From: Desulfovibrio mangrovi
GTDB taxonomy: Bacteria > Desulfobacterota > Desulfovibrionia > Desulfovibrionales > Desulfovibrionaceae
Length of the DNA: 64,000 bases
NCBI RefSeq assembly: GCF_026230175.1
Contig: NZ_CP104208.1
Coordinates: 310,001 to 374,000, forward strand
Direction: 5' to 3'
Made by a program: the position numbers and the translations under genes. Shown here in pieces: positions 1 to 8,131 of this stretch. Numbering within the stretch: position 1 is the stretch's first letter; the number at the start of each line of letters is the position of its first letter. The notes below the pieces were generated by a model. The model was given only the letters and a program-made list of their open reading frames with translations, made no database searches and was not told where the DNA came from.

Positions 1-1
1 G

Positions 2-580
2 TGGATGCTAAACCTTTTGAGAGATCATAATATTAGTCTTGCAGAGATCGCTGAGGCCCTGCTGATTAAAGGGACCTCTTTGCTTCATAAGTTTATTTCC
101 TTGAAACGCCTTCCTGAGTCTGTGGTGCCTTTGATTACGTTTGGAAGTGGTGTGGGAGTGATTTCGTTTTCAGCAGCTGTTGAGATTGCAAAATTGACAA
201 ACGTCGATGAAATGGAGGTGTTGGCGAGAGATGTTGTCACTAATTCTAGAACAAAAGGAGAAGTTGTTGCAATAGTTCAAAGATGTAGAAAGGGTGGCGT
301 GCCGTTGGAGGTGGCCATAGAAGAGATAGATCATATGCGTCCGGTTGTTGAAACTTACCATGTTTTCGTAGGACGCCTTGCTGAGGGAGATTGGGGTAAG
401 GAGAAGGATGTTTTGAGAAAGCAGCTTGCGGGTTTGTTTGGTGCAAAGAATGTCATTAGCGTGAGTATTGTTGGATGTCAGTTTTCTTTTGTTTTGGCTG
501 AGGAGGCTGCGAAGAGTCCAAGTGCAAAATATCTAAGATCTGAGTGTTTGGAAGGGTTTGTGTCCGGTCTGATTTCTTAG
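2..580 (+). CDS. ParB-like protein, 5' end outside the window
   Basis: The open frame runs in from the left edge, so the start and the N-terminal part, where a ParB/sulfiredoxin-type domain would sit, are not visible. The visible part begins with a helix-turn-helix like that of ParB/KorB proteins (ISLAEIAEALLIKGTSLLHK, then LPESVVPLI and the ALARDVV-like stretch LARDVVTNS), followed by about 90 residues I do not recognise. ParB-family proteins bind DNA and some are CTPases or nucleases; which applies here cannot be seen. It is the first visible gene of a tight plus-strand cluster with the metallo-beta-lactamase gene (11-base gap) and a small gene. Its base composition is more AT-rich than the neighbouring dnd genes. 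The family assignment is fairly firm, the function is open. Confidence 0.7.
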   Translation, partial: WMLNLLRDHNISLAEIAEALLIKGTSLLHKFISLKRLPESVVPLITFGSGVGVISFSAAVEIAKLTNVDEMEVLARDVVTNSRTKGEVVAIVQRCRKGGVPLEVAIEEIDHMRPVVETYHVFVGRLAEGDWGKEKDVLRKQLAGLFGAKNVISVSIVGCQFSFVLAEEAAKSPSAKYLRSECLEGFVSGLIS

Positions 581-591
581 TTGAGGAGTCT

Positions 592-1623
592 ATGTTGTTA
601 AACGTTGGTGTTGATGTAGACGGGTGTATTAATCTGGGAGACCGAGTCTGTTGTGATGGTTTTAATGCAGATTCATCTATTCGTATTCAGACGCATGCGC
701 ATTTAGATCACATGCATAATTTTGAAAAAAGCAAGGCTTTTCAAAAGATAATAATGTCAGCTGCAACCTATGAAATGCTTCTACCTGATCATCCTGATTT
801 GGAGTTTCGTAGGTCTCAAGTTGTCTGTTGTTCTACGAACGGCGCTATGAATAATGTTGACGGTGTAGCTGTATCGCTATTTTCTACTGGCCACATGTTG
901 GGAGGGGTGATGCCCCTGGTTAACTATGATGGTTCGTTTCTTCTCTACTCCTCAGACTTTTCATGGCCATTGCCGGGAGTGTCTCTGCCCAGAGTTGATT
1001 ATCTGATTGTTGATGCAACTTACGGTGAGCCAGGTAAAAATTTTCGTTTCTCTCATGAGGAGGTTGTTGAAAGCTTTTCTTCATTGATAAAAAGGTTGTC
1101 ACGAAAGGGAAATGTGTTGGTTGTTGGGCATAGGGGGAGAGTGGAATATGCTGTTTCAGTAATTTCTAAGAATTATACTATTCCGATAGTTTGTTCAAAA
1201 AGGATTTGCAAAACCCTTCATGTGTATAGGAAGTATCTTAACTTCTCCGGTAGGGTATATGAAATGGGGAGCGTGGAGGCTACCGAAGTGCTGTCTTCAG
1301 GAGGGGCTGTCGTATTTTGTACATCCAGAGAAAGGCTTGATGAGTATTGTGTAGATTTTAAGGATAAGGTTGAGTTGTCTTTATTCCATGGAAGTAAAAA
1401 AGAGTGTGTTACTTCAAATGGATCACAGCACTATGTGTCTTTTACGGATCATGCTGATTTTCAAGGGACTGTGTCTTTAATTGAATCTGTTTCACCAAAG
1501 GTTGTCATTGTTGACAGCTCGAGAGGCGATAAGACATCTGCTGCTAAGTTGTCTGAATATATTAGCCGAACTATGAATATTAAATCTGAGTTTATGCTTG
1601 GAGGTAAGCGTGTCGTTGTTTAG
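592..1623 (+). CDS. beta-CASP metallo-beta-lactamase fold nuclease-like protein
   Basis: This 343-residue protein has the metal-binding HxHxDH motif (THAHLDHMH), a GHMLGG motif, YSSDFSW and VDATYGEP. Near the C-terminus it has the SFTDHADFQG motif that marks the beta-CASP branch (CPSF73, Artemis/SNM1, RNase J relatives). Such enzymes cut DNA or RNA with two metal ions, and all the expected metal ligands appear present, so activity is plausible. The ATG at 592 was chosen because GAGG lies five bases before it; an upstream in-frame start at 544 would overlap the previous gene. The downstream small gene overlaps its last 14 bases, suggesting translational coupling. It converges on dndE. The DNA or RNA substrate is unknown. 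Confidence 0.82.
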   Translation: MLLNVGVDVDGCINLGDRVCCDGFNADSSIRIQTHAHLDHMHNFEKSKAFQKIIMSAATYEMLLPDHPDLEFRRSQVVCCSTNGAMNNVDGVAVSLFSTGHMLGGVMPLVNYDGSFLLYSSDFSWPLPGVSLPRVDYLIVDATYGEPGKNFRFSHEEVVESFSSLIKRLSRKGNVLVVGHRGRVEYAVSVISKNYTIPIVCSKRICKTLHVYRKYLNFSGRVYEMGSVEATEVLSSGGAVVFCTSRERLDEYCVDFKDKVELSLFHGSKKECVTSNGSQHYVSFTDHADFQGTVSLIESVSPKVVIVDSSRGDKTSAAKLSEYISRTMNIKSEFMLGGKRVVV

Positions 1624-1870
1624 TGATTTTCCTATTTCAGATTATTATAAAGGGTTTATTCGCGAGGCAAGGACTGTTAAAAATAGCGGAAGGTGGTGGA
1701 CAGCACTTTTGTTGATTCAAGATCCTAAGACGAACGAGAATTTTGTGGGCCTTTATAAATGGCAATTTGATGGTCATGTTTGGAAAACCCGAAAAAAGTT
1801 TGAAATTCGTGGAAGTAGCGATTTGAGGACAGTTATTGAAGTTTTAGAGGAGTATGAAAAGTTTATTTAA
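1610..1870 (+). CDS. small protein of unknown function coupled to the beta-CASP gene
   Basis: An 86-residue protein starting at GTG 1610, with GGAGG five bases upstream inside the end of the metallo-beta-lactamase gene. It is rich in aromatic residues (GRWWTALLLIQD, GLYKWQFDG, VWKTRKKFEIRG) and looks like a small beta-rich domain ending in an acidic helix. I do not recognise the family. The overlap with the upstream gene argues that it works with the beta-CASP and ParB-like proteins. Its stop overlaps the convergent dndE stop by eight bases. Confidence 0.6.
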   Translation: MSLFSDFPISDYYKGFIREARTVKNSGRWWTALLLIQDPKTNENFVGLYKWQFDGHVWKTRKKFEIRGSSDLRTVIEVLEEYEKFI

Positions 1871-2204
1871 ATAGGTGTATTGATTGTGCTATTGAGGTGG
1901 CTCCCCTGTTCATATGACGAATTAAAAGTTCGTCAAGCGAGCAGGTGGAGCCTTTCTTTTTTTTCCAAATGGCGAGCATAGCCAAAAAGCATGATTCATA
2001 TTCCCCAAACAGAGTGAATCTATTGATCTCGCGGCCTTTCTCTGCCTCTGAGACATCATTAGGTTCGGTGGGAAGTTCCAGAGACATGCAGAAGCCAATA
2101 CGGCAAAGAATGTTCGGGGTAATCCCTGTCCTGGCTTTCAGTGAGCGCAGTTTGTTGTCTGCATCTTTTGTGAAGGGTATGCGCTGAATGGTGAGCTCTT
2201 CCAT
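1863..2204 (-). CDS. dndE: DndE, DNA phosphorothioation protein
   Basis: A 113-residue protein starting at the ATG that overlaps the dndD stop by one base (TAATG). It carries the DndE-like segment RIPFTKDADNKLRSLKARTG near the N-terminus and is about the usual length for the family. DndE is one of the core proteins that place sulfur in the DNA backbone and is reported to bind nicked DNA. It is the last gene of dndBCDE here, as in many systems. No dndFGH restriction genes follow; the next genes are the convergent plus-strand ParB/beta-CASP module. Confidence 0.85.
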   Translation of the reverse strand: MEELTIQRIPFTKDADNKLRSLKARTGITPNILCRIGFCMSLELPTEPNDVSEAEKGREINRFTLFGEYESCFLAMLAIWKKKKGSTCSLDELLIRHMNRGATSIAQSIHLFK

Positions 2205-4207
2205 TATCCTCTCCAGAAATATTCGTTGGACACTTGAGTCCGGTTCTCGTCTGCGTTGTACCGAAGATGGTAGCTATGGGATACATTGGGGCTTAATTCC
2301 GCATACCATTCTTTATCAATCTCTGTATCAGTAGAGAGGATGATTACCTGCTCCGCTGCGCACGGGAAGTAGCTATGAATGAGCTTCCCCCGGTGTTCGC
2401 TGTCCAAGCGACCAAGTGGAGTGTCGATGATGATTGGCAATGAGCGGCCAGAAGTGATGGAAAGGCCCCATAGCATGGCCACAGCGTACATCTGTTTTTC
2501 CCCGGCGCTCAGATCCTCCTTGGGGAGTACATTTCCGTAGCGGTCTGCCAATGTCACTGCATATGTCACAGGATCGATATCAATATTGCGGATGAGGTCG
2601 CCCTTACGACTCAAGGCATTAAAGCGGTCAGCCACTGTTGTTCGCAGTTGTGCAATCTTTGCCGTGGTAAGACGATCCGCGTAGTCCTTCATAGCTTCTT
2701 GTATGCGATTCGCAAGAAGTATGCGCCTTTTTTCATCGGCCTTGCTATCGCTTTCTTCTAGGGCTCTCTTTAATTTTCGTTGCTCCAGAGTTAGGCGGTA
2801 TTCTAATGAGCGGAGCTCTTCTTCTTTCTTCTTTTGTTCCTGAAGGACCATACCAAGCCGTTGGTTATATGATCCCACTGCTTCTATCAGTGGCTGAATG
2901 GCTGCTTCTTCTGGGGCGCGAAGCAAATCTTGCTCCACGCGCTGAAGGCGGCGGGTCAGTTCTTCTTGCTTGTCGGACAACTCCGCAACCTTGGGACGCG
3001 ATTGGTTATTCGCAAGCTCAATCCAATGCAGAATCTGACTGGTAGCGGTGTCGGAAAAGCCAAAGAGCTCTTCAATATTGGGTTCAGGGGCAACCTCTAT
3101 TATGCGGTTATTAAATGCATTCTTAATTGATTCGAAGAGAGGAGTGCTTGTGAGCTCGCTTTGAGAAGATGCGAGCGTATCAAGAATTGTCTGACGCATG
3201 GATACAAGCTCATCTTTGAGGATGGTGCCCTTGCGGCTTTTTTGCTCCTCAACAAGCTGCTCTTTCAACTCTGCCGTGATGGTGGGACAGAAAGAAAAAG
3301 GGTAGAGCCCTTCACACTCTTCACGGACTGCTCGACGGATGGATTCAATTTGCTGCGCGAGTTTGATCTTCTCATCGAGCAGCGCATCACGCTGTTGGGA
3401 GAATATGTGGCCTTCGCGTTTAAGTCTCAACTCAAGGGCAGCGATTTCTGCCCGAATGCCATCCTGTTCAGTTCGGTTAGTAGCTAACTCTTCTCGTGTG
3501 ATGGTAATCTGTTGCTCTAACTCCGAGATTTTGACTTCTGCTTTACTAATGTCCTGTTGTAAATCCTTGCTGGCATTTTTGAGTGTCTCCCTCGATTTGT
3601 AGATGCTGAGGTCCGAAGAGAGACGTTCAACAATATCTAGTCCCAGCAGCGTCTTGACTGACTCTGCCAGTGCGGCGTTGCCATGGATATCATCCGCAAT
3701 ACTTTTGATTTTCTCGCCGTCAAAAAAGAACAGCGAAGAGAGACGCTCAGGGATGATCTCTTCAACGAATCCTTGCCAGTAATCAGGATTGACGCCACGT
3801 AGTTGGGTTCCGTTTTTTGTGATGGAAAGGCGTTCTATGACGCCTTTTCCGTTGCCGGGCATCCACTGGCGCGTGGCAATATAAGTGTTCTTTTCCCCAA
3901 GTGAAGTGTGTTCGAATTCAAGGGAAATAGATGCACTTTGAGGCTGGAGCAGTCCTTGGGGGGATCTGTGAATACGGTTCTTTAAAAAGGACTTGTATTC
4001 GGCTTCCGTAACCCGGTCGCCGAGAGCGGATTTGCCGTAGAGTACAACTCTGAAGGCATCAAAGAGGGTTGTTTTACCCGCACCATTGTTGCCTCCGAAG
4101 AGAACAACAGGTCGGAGCTTGCCATACTTCTCGCGAGGGTACAGGTCAAAGGATACCGTTCCGTTGTAAAGACCGTAATTATCCAGCGTTATTCTTTTCA
4201 GCAGCAT
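2204..4207 (-). CDS. dndD: DndD, SMC/Rad50-like ATPase of DNA phosphorothioation
   Basis: A 667-residue ATPase. Walker A is GGNNGAGKTT at residues 38-47. A long coiled-coil central region is rich in Glu, Leu, Gln and Arg. The ABC-type signature LSAGEKQM and Walker B LPIIIDTPLGRLDSEHR lie near the C-terminus. The layout is that of SMC/Rad50 proteins and DndD, which supplies ATPase activity, possibly linked to DNA nicking, for sulfur insertion. The start at 4207 lies 29 bases inside dndC, so the operon is translationally coupled. Confidence 0.92.
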   Translation of the reverse strand: MLLKRITLDNYGLYNGTVSFDLYPREKYGKLRPVVLFGGNNGAGKTTLFDAFRVVLYGKSALGDRVTEAEYKSFLKNRIHRSPQGLLQPQSASISLEFEHTSLGEKNTYIATRQWMPGNGKGVIERLSITKNGTQLRGVNPDYWQGFVEEIIPERLSSLFFFDGEKIKSIADDIHGNAALAESVKTLLGLDIVERLSSDLSIYKSRETLKNASKDLQQDISKAEVKISELEQQITITREELATNRTEQDGIRAEIAALELRLKREGHIFSQQRDALLDEKIKLAQQIESIRRAVREECEGLYPFSFCPTITAELKEQLVEEQKSRKGTILKDELVSMRQTILDTLASSQSELTSTPLFESIKNAFNNRIIEVAPEPNIEELFGFSDTATSQILHWIELANNQSRPKVAELSDKQEELTRRLQRVEQDLLRAPEEAAIQPLIEAVGSYNQRLGMVLQEQKKKEEELRSLEYRLTLEQRKLKRALEESDSKADEKRRILLANRIQEAMKDYADRLTTAKIAQLRTTVADRFNALSRKGDLIRNIDIDPVTYAVTLADRYGNVLPKEDLSAGEKQMYAVAMLWGLSITSGRSLPIIIDTPLGRLDSEHRGKLIHSYFPCAAEQVIILSTDTEIDKEWYAELSPNVSHSYHLRYNADENRTQVSNEYFWRG

Positions 4208-5681
4208 GCAGTATGTCTCCTACTCCGGTGTTCTCAAGTGAAGCTTCAAAGCCGATATCCTGGAATACTTCTTCACGGGTTCTCCAATCTTTGGAGAATA
4301 CGGAGTGGATATTATTGAAAATTTGGGAGCGCCTGCTCATGCCGTTATGGCGTTTTTCGACATCGAAAAGGTCTGTCAGCAAACCAAGGGGCAACTGATG
4401 CTCTTCGCAAACTTCTTTGAGAAGCTCCAATTCCGTTTTGCCCATGCCAGACCAATCATCGCGTGGAGCGTTGAAAGGTTCCCCTGTCTCAGTTTCAAAA
4501 ATTACTGGTAAGGAGTCGGCCCAGTCTGCCTCTTCGGTCCGCCATAACTGACGAATGCGAAGCAGTTCTTCTCGTTTAACCAATTCCAGTCTGCTATCGT
4601 TCTTCAGTTGGCGGACTTCCTGCTGGGTGCGCAATAGCTTCGTAAGAAGCTTCTTTCGGTACTCAAGAGTAAAGGGGCCCCAGACAAGAATCGTGTTGCC
4701 GTCTTTTCCTTCCTTGGTCAGTACTTGTCCTGTTCGGCGCCGGTGTTCTCGGTGCTGGAGCTTAAAGTCTCTTTCAAAGGTTATCATCAGATCGTCTCTG
4801 AACTTTAAAAGAGGAGCTAGCCACTTTTCGCCTTTTTCAATGAACGCTTCCATAGAGAGGTCGCGTTGGACAACTGTACATGTCCAGCAGCCGAATCGGC
4901 TGTTGCCAAATGTCTGTTCTGCTAATTCATCTTCGCCGTCGTCATCAGCTTTCTGGGCGTTGCGATAAAGTACTTCAAGTTGCGAATGATCGCCGCCCCA
5001 TGGGGGGGGGCAGTTGCGTAAGAAATCCCAGACATCTTCAGTGGACCATTCTTCAATGGGGGAGAAGACAAGAGCACTTGGTAGGTCCTTATGTTGGGAT
5101 AGATATTTTCCTACCATTTTACGTCCGACCCGTTTGCCGGTGTCGGTTACGCGCTCTTCTTGCATGCTGCCAGCTCGAGCTGAGCTTTCAGATTTTCTTA
5201 CCCCTAGCACAACCACCACTTCGCCATGTGAGGCGATTTGCTCTTTTATGAACCGGCTGGTTGGTTTGATCTTCATGCGATCGGTGCACCACCTGAAAGT
5301 GCGATACGGTGCGGGATAGCCCCTACCAATCATGTTTACCCAAAATGTCTCGTCGATGTCAGGGCAAACTGGGATGGCTTGAATCGGTAGCTCTTCAAGC
5401 TTTGCTGCTTGATTTAGTTGGTGAATTTTTTTGTGTAGGTACTCTTCGATGAGTGGCATTTCCACGAAAGTGTCAGAAGAAATGCTGTAGACCTTCTTGG
5501 TCCTTTGGTCTGGAGGAATTTGTGAGAGCGCAGTCCAAACCAGTTGAAGTACGCATGTGGAATCTTTCCCACCGCTAAAGCCGATAATCCACGGGCGGCC
5601 GTCAGCTAGGTATGTTTCTTTTATAAGTTCAATGAGATTTGCGTGGTCTTTGGGGGACGGATTACATTCTGCCTGCGACAT
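4179..5681 (-). CDS. dndC: DndC, PAPS-reductase-like sulfur transfer protein
   Basis: A 500-residue protein with the ATP-pyrophosphatase P-loop SGGKDS at residues 36-41, RTFRWCTDRMK, and a CxxC in RFGCWTCTVV. These cysteines would hold the iron-sulfur cluster known from DndC. The protein activates or transfers sulfur delivered by a cysteine desulfurase; no dndA is present, so a housekeeping IscS probably serves. It overlaps dndB by 20 bases and dndD by 29. A run of nine identical bases lies inside the coding region at 5002-5010 and could let the reading frame switch by slippage. Confidence 0.93.
   Translation of the reverse strand: MSQAECNPSPKDHANLIELIKETYLADGRPWIIGFSGGKDSTCVLQLVWTALSQIPPDQRTKKVYSISSDTFVEMPLIEEYLHKKIHQLNQAAKLEELPIQAIPVCPDIDETFWVNMIGRGYPAPYRTFRWCTDRMKIKPTSRFIKEQIASHGEVVVVLGVRKSESSARAGSMQEERVTDTGKRVGRKMVGKYLSQHKDLPSALVFSPIEEWSTEDVWDFLRNCPPPWGGDHSQLEVLYRNAQKADDDGEDELAEQTFGNSRFGCWTCTVVQRDLSMEAFIEKGEKWLAPLLKFRDDLMITFERDFKLQHREHRRRTGQVLTKEGKDGNTILVWGPFTLEYRKKLLTKLLRTQQEVRQLKNDSRLELVKREELLRIRQLWRTEEADWADSLPVIFETETGEPFNAPRDDWSGMGKTELELLKEVCEEHQLPLGLLTDLFDVEKRHNGMSRRSQIFNNIHSVFSKDWRTREEVFQDIGFEASLENTGVGDILHAAEKNNAG
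5002..5010. repeat. nine-base homopolymer inside dndC
   Basis: Nine G on the plus strand (nine C in the dndC coding strand) encode part of NCPPPWGG. The reading frame is intact in this sequence. Gain or loss of one base would truncate DndC and stop phosphorothioation. Confidence 0.9.
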
Positions 5682-6768
5682 AGCTATCTTCTACTTCTTG
5701 TTCTTTAGGGTCGAGCGGGAGGTTTAGGTGGCGCTTGATAGCATTTGCCGTAAGCACAACATTATTTTTGGCCTTACTGAGTCTGCCGCCAATAAGAGCA
5801 CGGCCTTCCCAATAGCTGAGATTGCGACGGGACCAGTCCACATCTCTAAGCTTCGTCATTTCTTTTTGCCATGAGTCTGGGTACCGTGTGATCAAGCTGG
5901 AGCCAGCAATCGCAAGAGCTTGCAAAGCGATACCGTGGGCATGGATGAATTCAGCGCGAAGTTCGTGGGCTGAGACTTTGCTTTGCTTGCATAACAGCCA
6001 GTCTGGGATGCAGTGAGACACTTCTTTCCAAAATTCATGGGCAAGTTGCTCTTCTTTTCTGGAAACATTGTCATTTTTCCCTTTTTGAAGAAGCTGCTTG
6101 GTAGCCTGGTATATACTGCTAAGGGTAAACAGTTTTCGCGAGCGGTTGGAGATAGTCGTTTTCTCTTTTTCTGTCATCCCAATAAATACGGGAACGTTGT
6201 CGGCGAGTTTTTTGGCAAGTCGAGAAATGGGTTCTCGATGATCATACAGAATGCCTAAGGAACGAGTTGTGCGAACGGCATATCTGTTGAGGTCGGCAAA
6301 CATTTGCTGGCTCCGCTCCAACCCGGCATCGACAAAGAAAACAACAGAAATACTTTCTTCGCCGAGTTCTGGGTATTCCTGAATAGCCTCTTCGATTGCA
6401 GCTCTTCGGTGCTGGCCGTCGTTGATGAGAAAACGTGCTTCCATGGGGATGCTTAACACCCCAAGTTTTCGACCAATGTTATCTTCCCCATTGGATGTGA
6501 AGAAAACTTCTCCGTCAATCGATACTGTTAGCGAGGAAAATGCATAGGAATTTTTGTTTTCAATAATATATCGGGCAAGGGCAGGAATTCTTTGCTTGTT
6601 GATACTCCGTTGCGCCCTAAGCTCTGGAGGAAGGTCGTCTTCAACGAATTTGAACAGTCGAGGAACAAGTTTCAGGGGGCACATTGTGACATAGTATTCA
6701 CGCCCAGCTTGGATGCCTCGGATCGCCGGAAACGAGTATGTGAATTCGGTGGAAGGAGTTTTCTTCAT
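5662..6768 (-). CDS. dndB: DndB, DGQHR-domain regulator of the dnd operon
   Basis: Starting at ATG 6768 the protein has 368 residues. The DGQHRRAAIEEA motif at about residues 117-128 defines the DGQHR/DndB family. DndB is known to repress or tune dnd transcription and modification level rather than catalyse sulfur insertion. A TTG start at 6831 is possible, but that stretch carries three copies of a repeated motif and a promoter-like sequence, so I place the start downstream. First gene of dndBCDE; its stop overlaps dndC by 20 bases. Confidence 0.9.
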   Translation of the reverse strand: MKKTPSTEFTYSFPAIRGIQAGREYYVTMCPLKLVPRLFKFVEDDLPPELRAQRSINKQRIPALARYIIENKNSYAFSSLTVSIDGEVFFTSNGEDNIGRKLGVLSIPMEARFLINDGQHRRAAIEEAIQEYPELGEESISVVFFVDAGLERSQQMFADLNRYAVRTTRSLGILYDHREPISRLAKKLADNVPVFIGMTEKEKTTISNRSRKLFTLSSIYQATKQLLQKGKNDNVSRKEEQLAHEFWKEVSHCIPDWLLCKQSKVSAHELRAEFIHAHGIALQALAIAGSSLITRYPDSWQKEMTKLRDVDWSRRNLSYWEGRALIGGRLSKAKNNVVLTANAIKRHLNLPLDPKEQEVEDSYVAGRM

Positions 6769-6792
6769 GAACGGAAGATGATTAAATTGAAG

Positions 6793-6831
6793 GTGGAAGT
6801 CAATATAATTCACTTCCAAATTCACTTCCAA
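6793..6831 (-). promoter_or_regulatory. putative dnd promoter with tandem and inverted operator repeats
   Basis: Two exact 12-base copies of ATTCACTTCCAA stand head to tail at 6808-6819 and 6820-6831. A third, inverted copy with one mismatch follows (GGAAGTCAAT, about 6795-6804), giving a near-palindrome across 6795-6817. On the minus strand TTGGAA, an 18-base spacer and TATATT could be the -35 and -10 boxes, lying inside the repeats. It sits just upstream of dndB and is a good candidate for autoregulation by DndB. Confidence 0.6.
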
Positions 6832-6841
6832 TTGGCGATTG

Positions 6842-7204
6842 CTAATGATTCTCTCTTGGTAGATTTTTTAGAACCTTCTCCCCCAACACCCTCTTCCCCA
6901 ACTCTGTCAGCACATATCTGTGCTGCCGTGGCCCGAGCTCCACGATCTTGATGTAGCCCTTGGCGCGGAGCGATTCGCATGAGCGGTAGGGCATGCCTGG
7001 TGGAACATCCAGCTGCAGGCGGATGAGGTTGCGGTACTGGTCCAGAAGCTGAACAGCCCGCTGGATCTTGGCGGGAGGCCATGGGCGGGTGCGCTCGAAC
7101 TCAAGCATGAATTCGGGCTCGCCGTGGCCTTGAAGGCCTTTGCGGATGGAGATGCCGTGCCGTTGCAGGTGCCGGACCGGATCCCAGAAGACAGAGTCGC
7201 GCAT
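6842..7204 (-). CDS. winged-helix-like protein at the prophage A boundary
   Basis: A 120-residue protein whose C-terminal half looks like a winged helix (PYRSCESLRAKGYIKIVE, then RQHRYVLTELGKRVL). No catalytic motif is seen. It lies between the strong terminator that ends prophage A late transcription and the dnd promoter, so it may be the last gene of the prophage side or belong to the defence locus; its stop is only 11 bases from the dnd repeats. A regulatory role is possible but unproven. Confidence 0.55.
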   Translation of the reverse strand: MRDSVFWDPVRHLQRHGISIRKGLQGHGEPEFMLEFERTRPWPPAKIQRAVQLLDQYRNLIRLQLDVPPGMPYRSCESLRAKGYIKIVELGPRQHRYVLTELGKRVLGEKVLKNLPRENH

Positions 7205-7221
7205 TGACCCAATCTAGCAGA

Positions 7222-7271
7222 AAAAGGCTATAGCGCATCTCAACGCGAGTTGAGGTCCGCTATAGCCTTTT
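7222..7271. terminator. bidirectional terminator at the end of prophage A late operon
   Basis: A 14-base perfect stem (AAAAGGCTATAGCG at 7222-7235 pairing with 7258-7271) encloses a second hairpin of CTCAAC and GTTGAG with a GCGA tetraloop. The A/T-rich stem bases give a T run on either strand, so it should stop transcription both ways. Confidence 0.85.
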
Positions 7272-7294
7272 GTGTTGTCGGGAACTGGCTGTTG

Positions 7295-7549
7295 CTAATC
7301 CGGTGTGCCCCAATGGGAACCGCCACAGAGGCGCACGGCACACCAGTATAGCCATGCTCGAACAGAATAGCCCTTGGCCTGCATGCAATCGCGCAGAAGC
7401 GCATCAGCCCATGCCCTCCATTCGGGCGGGCCGCCTTGCTCATAGGCCAGATCATGCTCGGTGCAGCAGTCCTCCCACGGGGGAAGCCGCCCGAACACCT
7501 TTTTCCAGAATTTGCTGATTGTTCCGGCTCCGCCACATCCGTTAGGCAT
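7295..7549 (-). CDS. phospholipase A2-like small phage protein
   Basis: An 84-residue protein starting at ATG 7549, overlapping the upstream gene by eight bases. It holds CCTEHDLAYEQGG at about residues 28-40. The His-Asp pair with following Ala-Tyr is the HDxAY form of the phospholipase A2 active site, and an acidic residue follows in RAWADALLRDC. Six cysteines are scattered through the chain. It is the last gene of the late tail operon, after the tail fibre chaperone. It may act on host membranes during entry or exit; this is inference from one motif, and calcium-loop residues are not clear. Confidence 0.6.
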   Translation of the reverse strand: MPNGCGGAGTISKFWKKVFGRLPPWEDCCTEHDLAYEQGGPPEWRAWADALLRDCMQAKGYSVRAWLYWCAVRLCGGSHWGTPD

Positions 7550-8129
7550 TGTTGACCTCCGGTAGTGCATAGATGGGGTTGATGGCCTGAATGGCAGCAA
7601 CAGCCTCGGCATCGTCCACGATAGCGGCAGTGGACTCCAGCGCGTCCTGATAGGCAAGGCGCTGGCCAACTACATGACCGGATATTGTCACCCATGCTTC
7701 GCGGTTTGCAATGATTCGCTGGGCCAGCATTTCGGGAGCCATGCCACGGGCTCCCGCGATGGCCCTGATCAGTGGAGCTGGGGCTGCGGGGTCTGCGGAA
7801 AGGGCTGTGGCCTCTTGCCACTGCTGGTCCCATGATGCGATCTCGGTGGGGCCATACTCACTGCGCAAAGGGCTAAGAACGGCCTCAGCCCTGTCTCGAA
7901 TTTCTGTCTGCATTGCGGTAAAAATCACTGCCCTATCAGGAGGAGGTGGGGGAGGCGGCTCAACAGCAATGGGACGGCCCTTAGTATCCAGTTTGATCAA
8001 CTGCCCACTGTCACGCGCTGCCTGCAGATGCAGTTGCTCTTCCAGCGTAATCTCAACGGCATCTGCGGGGATCGGATGTATACCCTCCAGAAGAAAAACT
8101 GCTGTACCAACACAAAAATAGCGTCGCAT
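7542..8129 (-). CDS. tail fibre assembly protein (DUF4376-like)
   Basis: A 195-residue protein starting at ATG 8129. A poly-proline stretch (PPPPPPP) separates an N-terminal part from a region with AMQTEIRDRAEAVLSPLR and SWDQQWQEA, which resembles DUF4376-type chaperones found directly behind phage tail fibre genes. It would help the fibre upstream to fold or trimerise. A longer start at 8276 would run deep into the fibre gene and was not chosen. Confidence 0.7.
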   Translation of the reverse strand: MRRYFCVGTAVFLLEGIHPIPADAVEITLEEQLHLQAARDSGQLIKLDTKGRPIAVEPPPPPPPDRAVIFTAMQTEIRDRAEAVLSPLRSEYGPTEIASWDQQWQEATALSADPAAPAPLIRAIAGARGMAPEMLAQRIIANREAWVTISGHVVGQRLAYQDALESTAAIVDDAEAVAAIQAINPIYALPEVNNA

Positions 8130-8131
8130 CG

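Noticed and set aside
6769-6831. TTG start of dndB at 6831
   Set aside because: The extra 21 codons coincide with three copies of an operator-like motif and a promoter-like sequence; ATG 6768 gives the conserved start of the protein.
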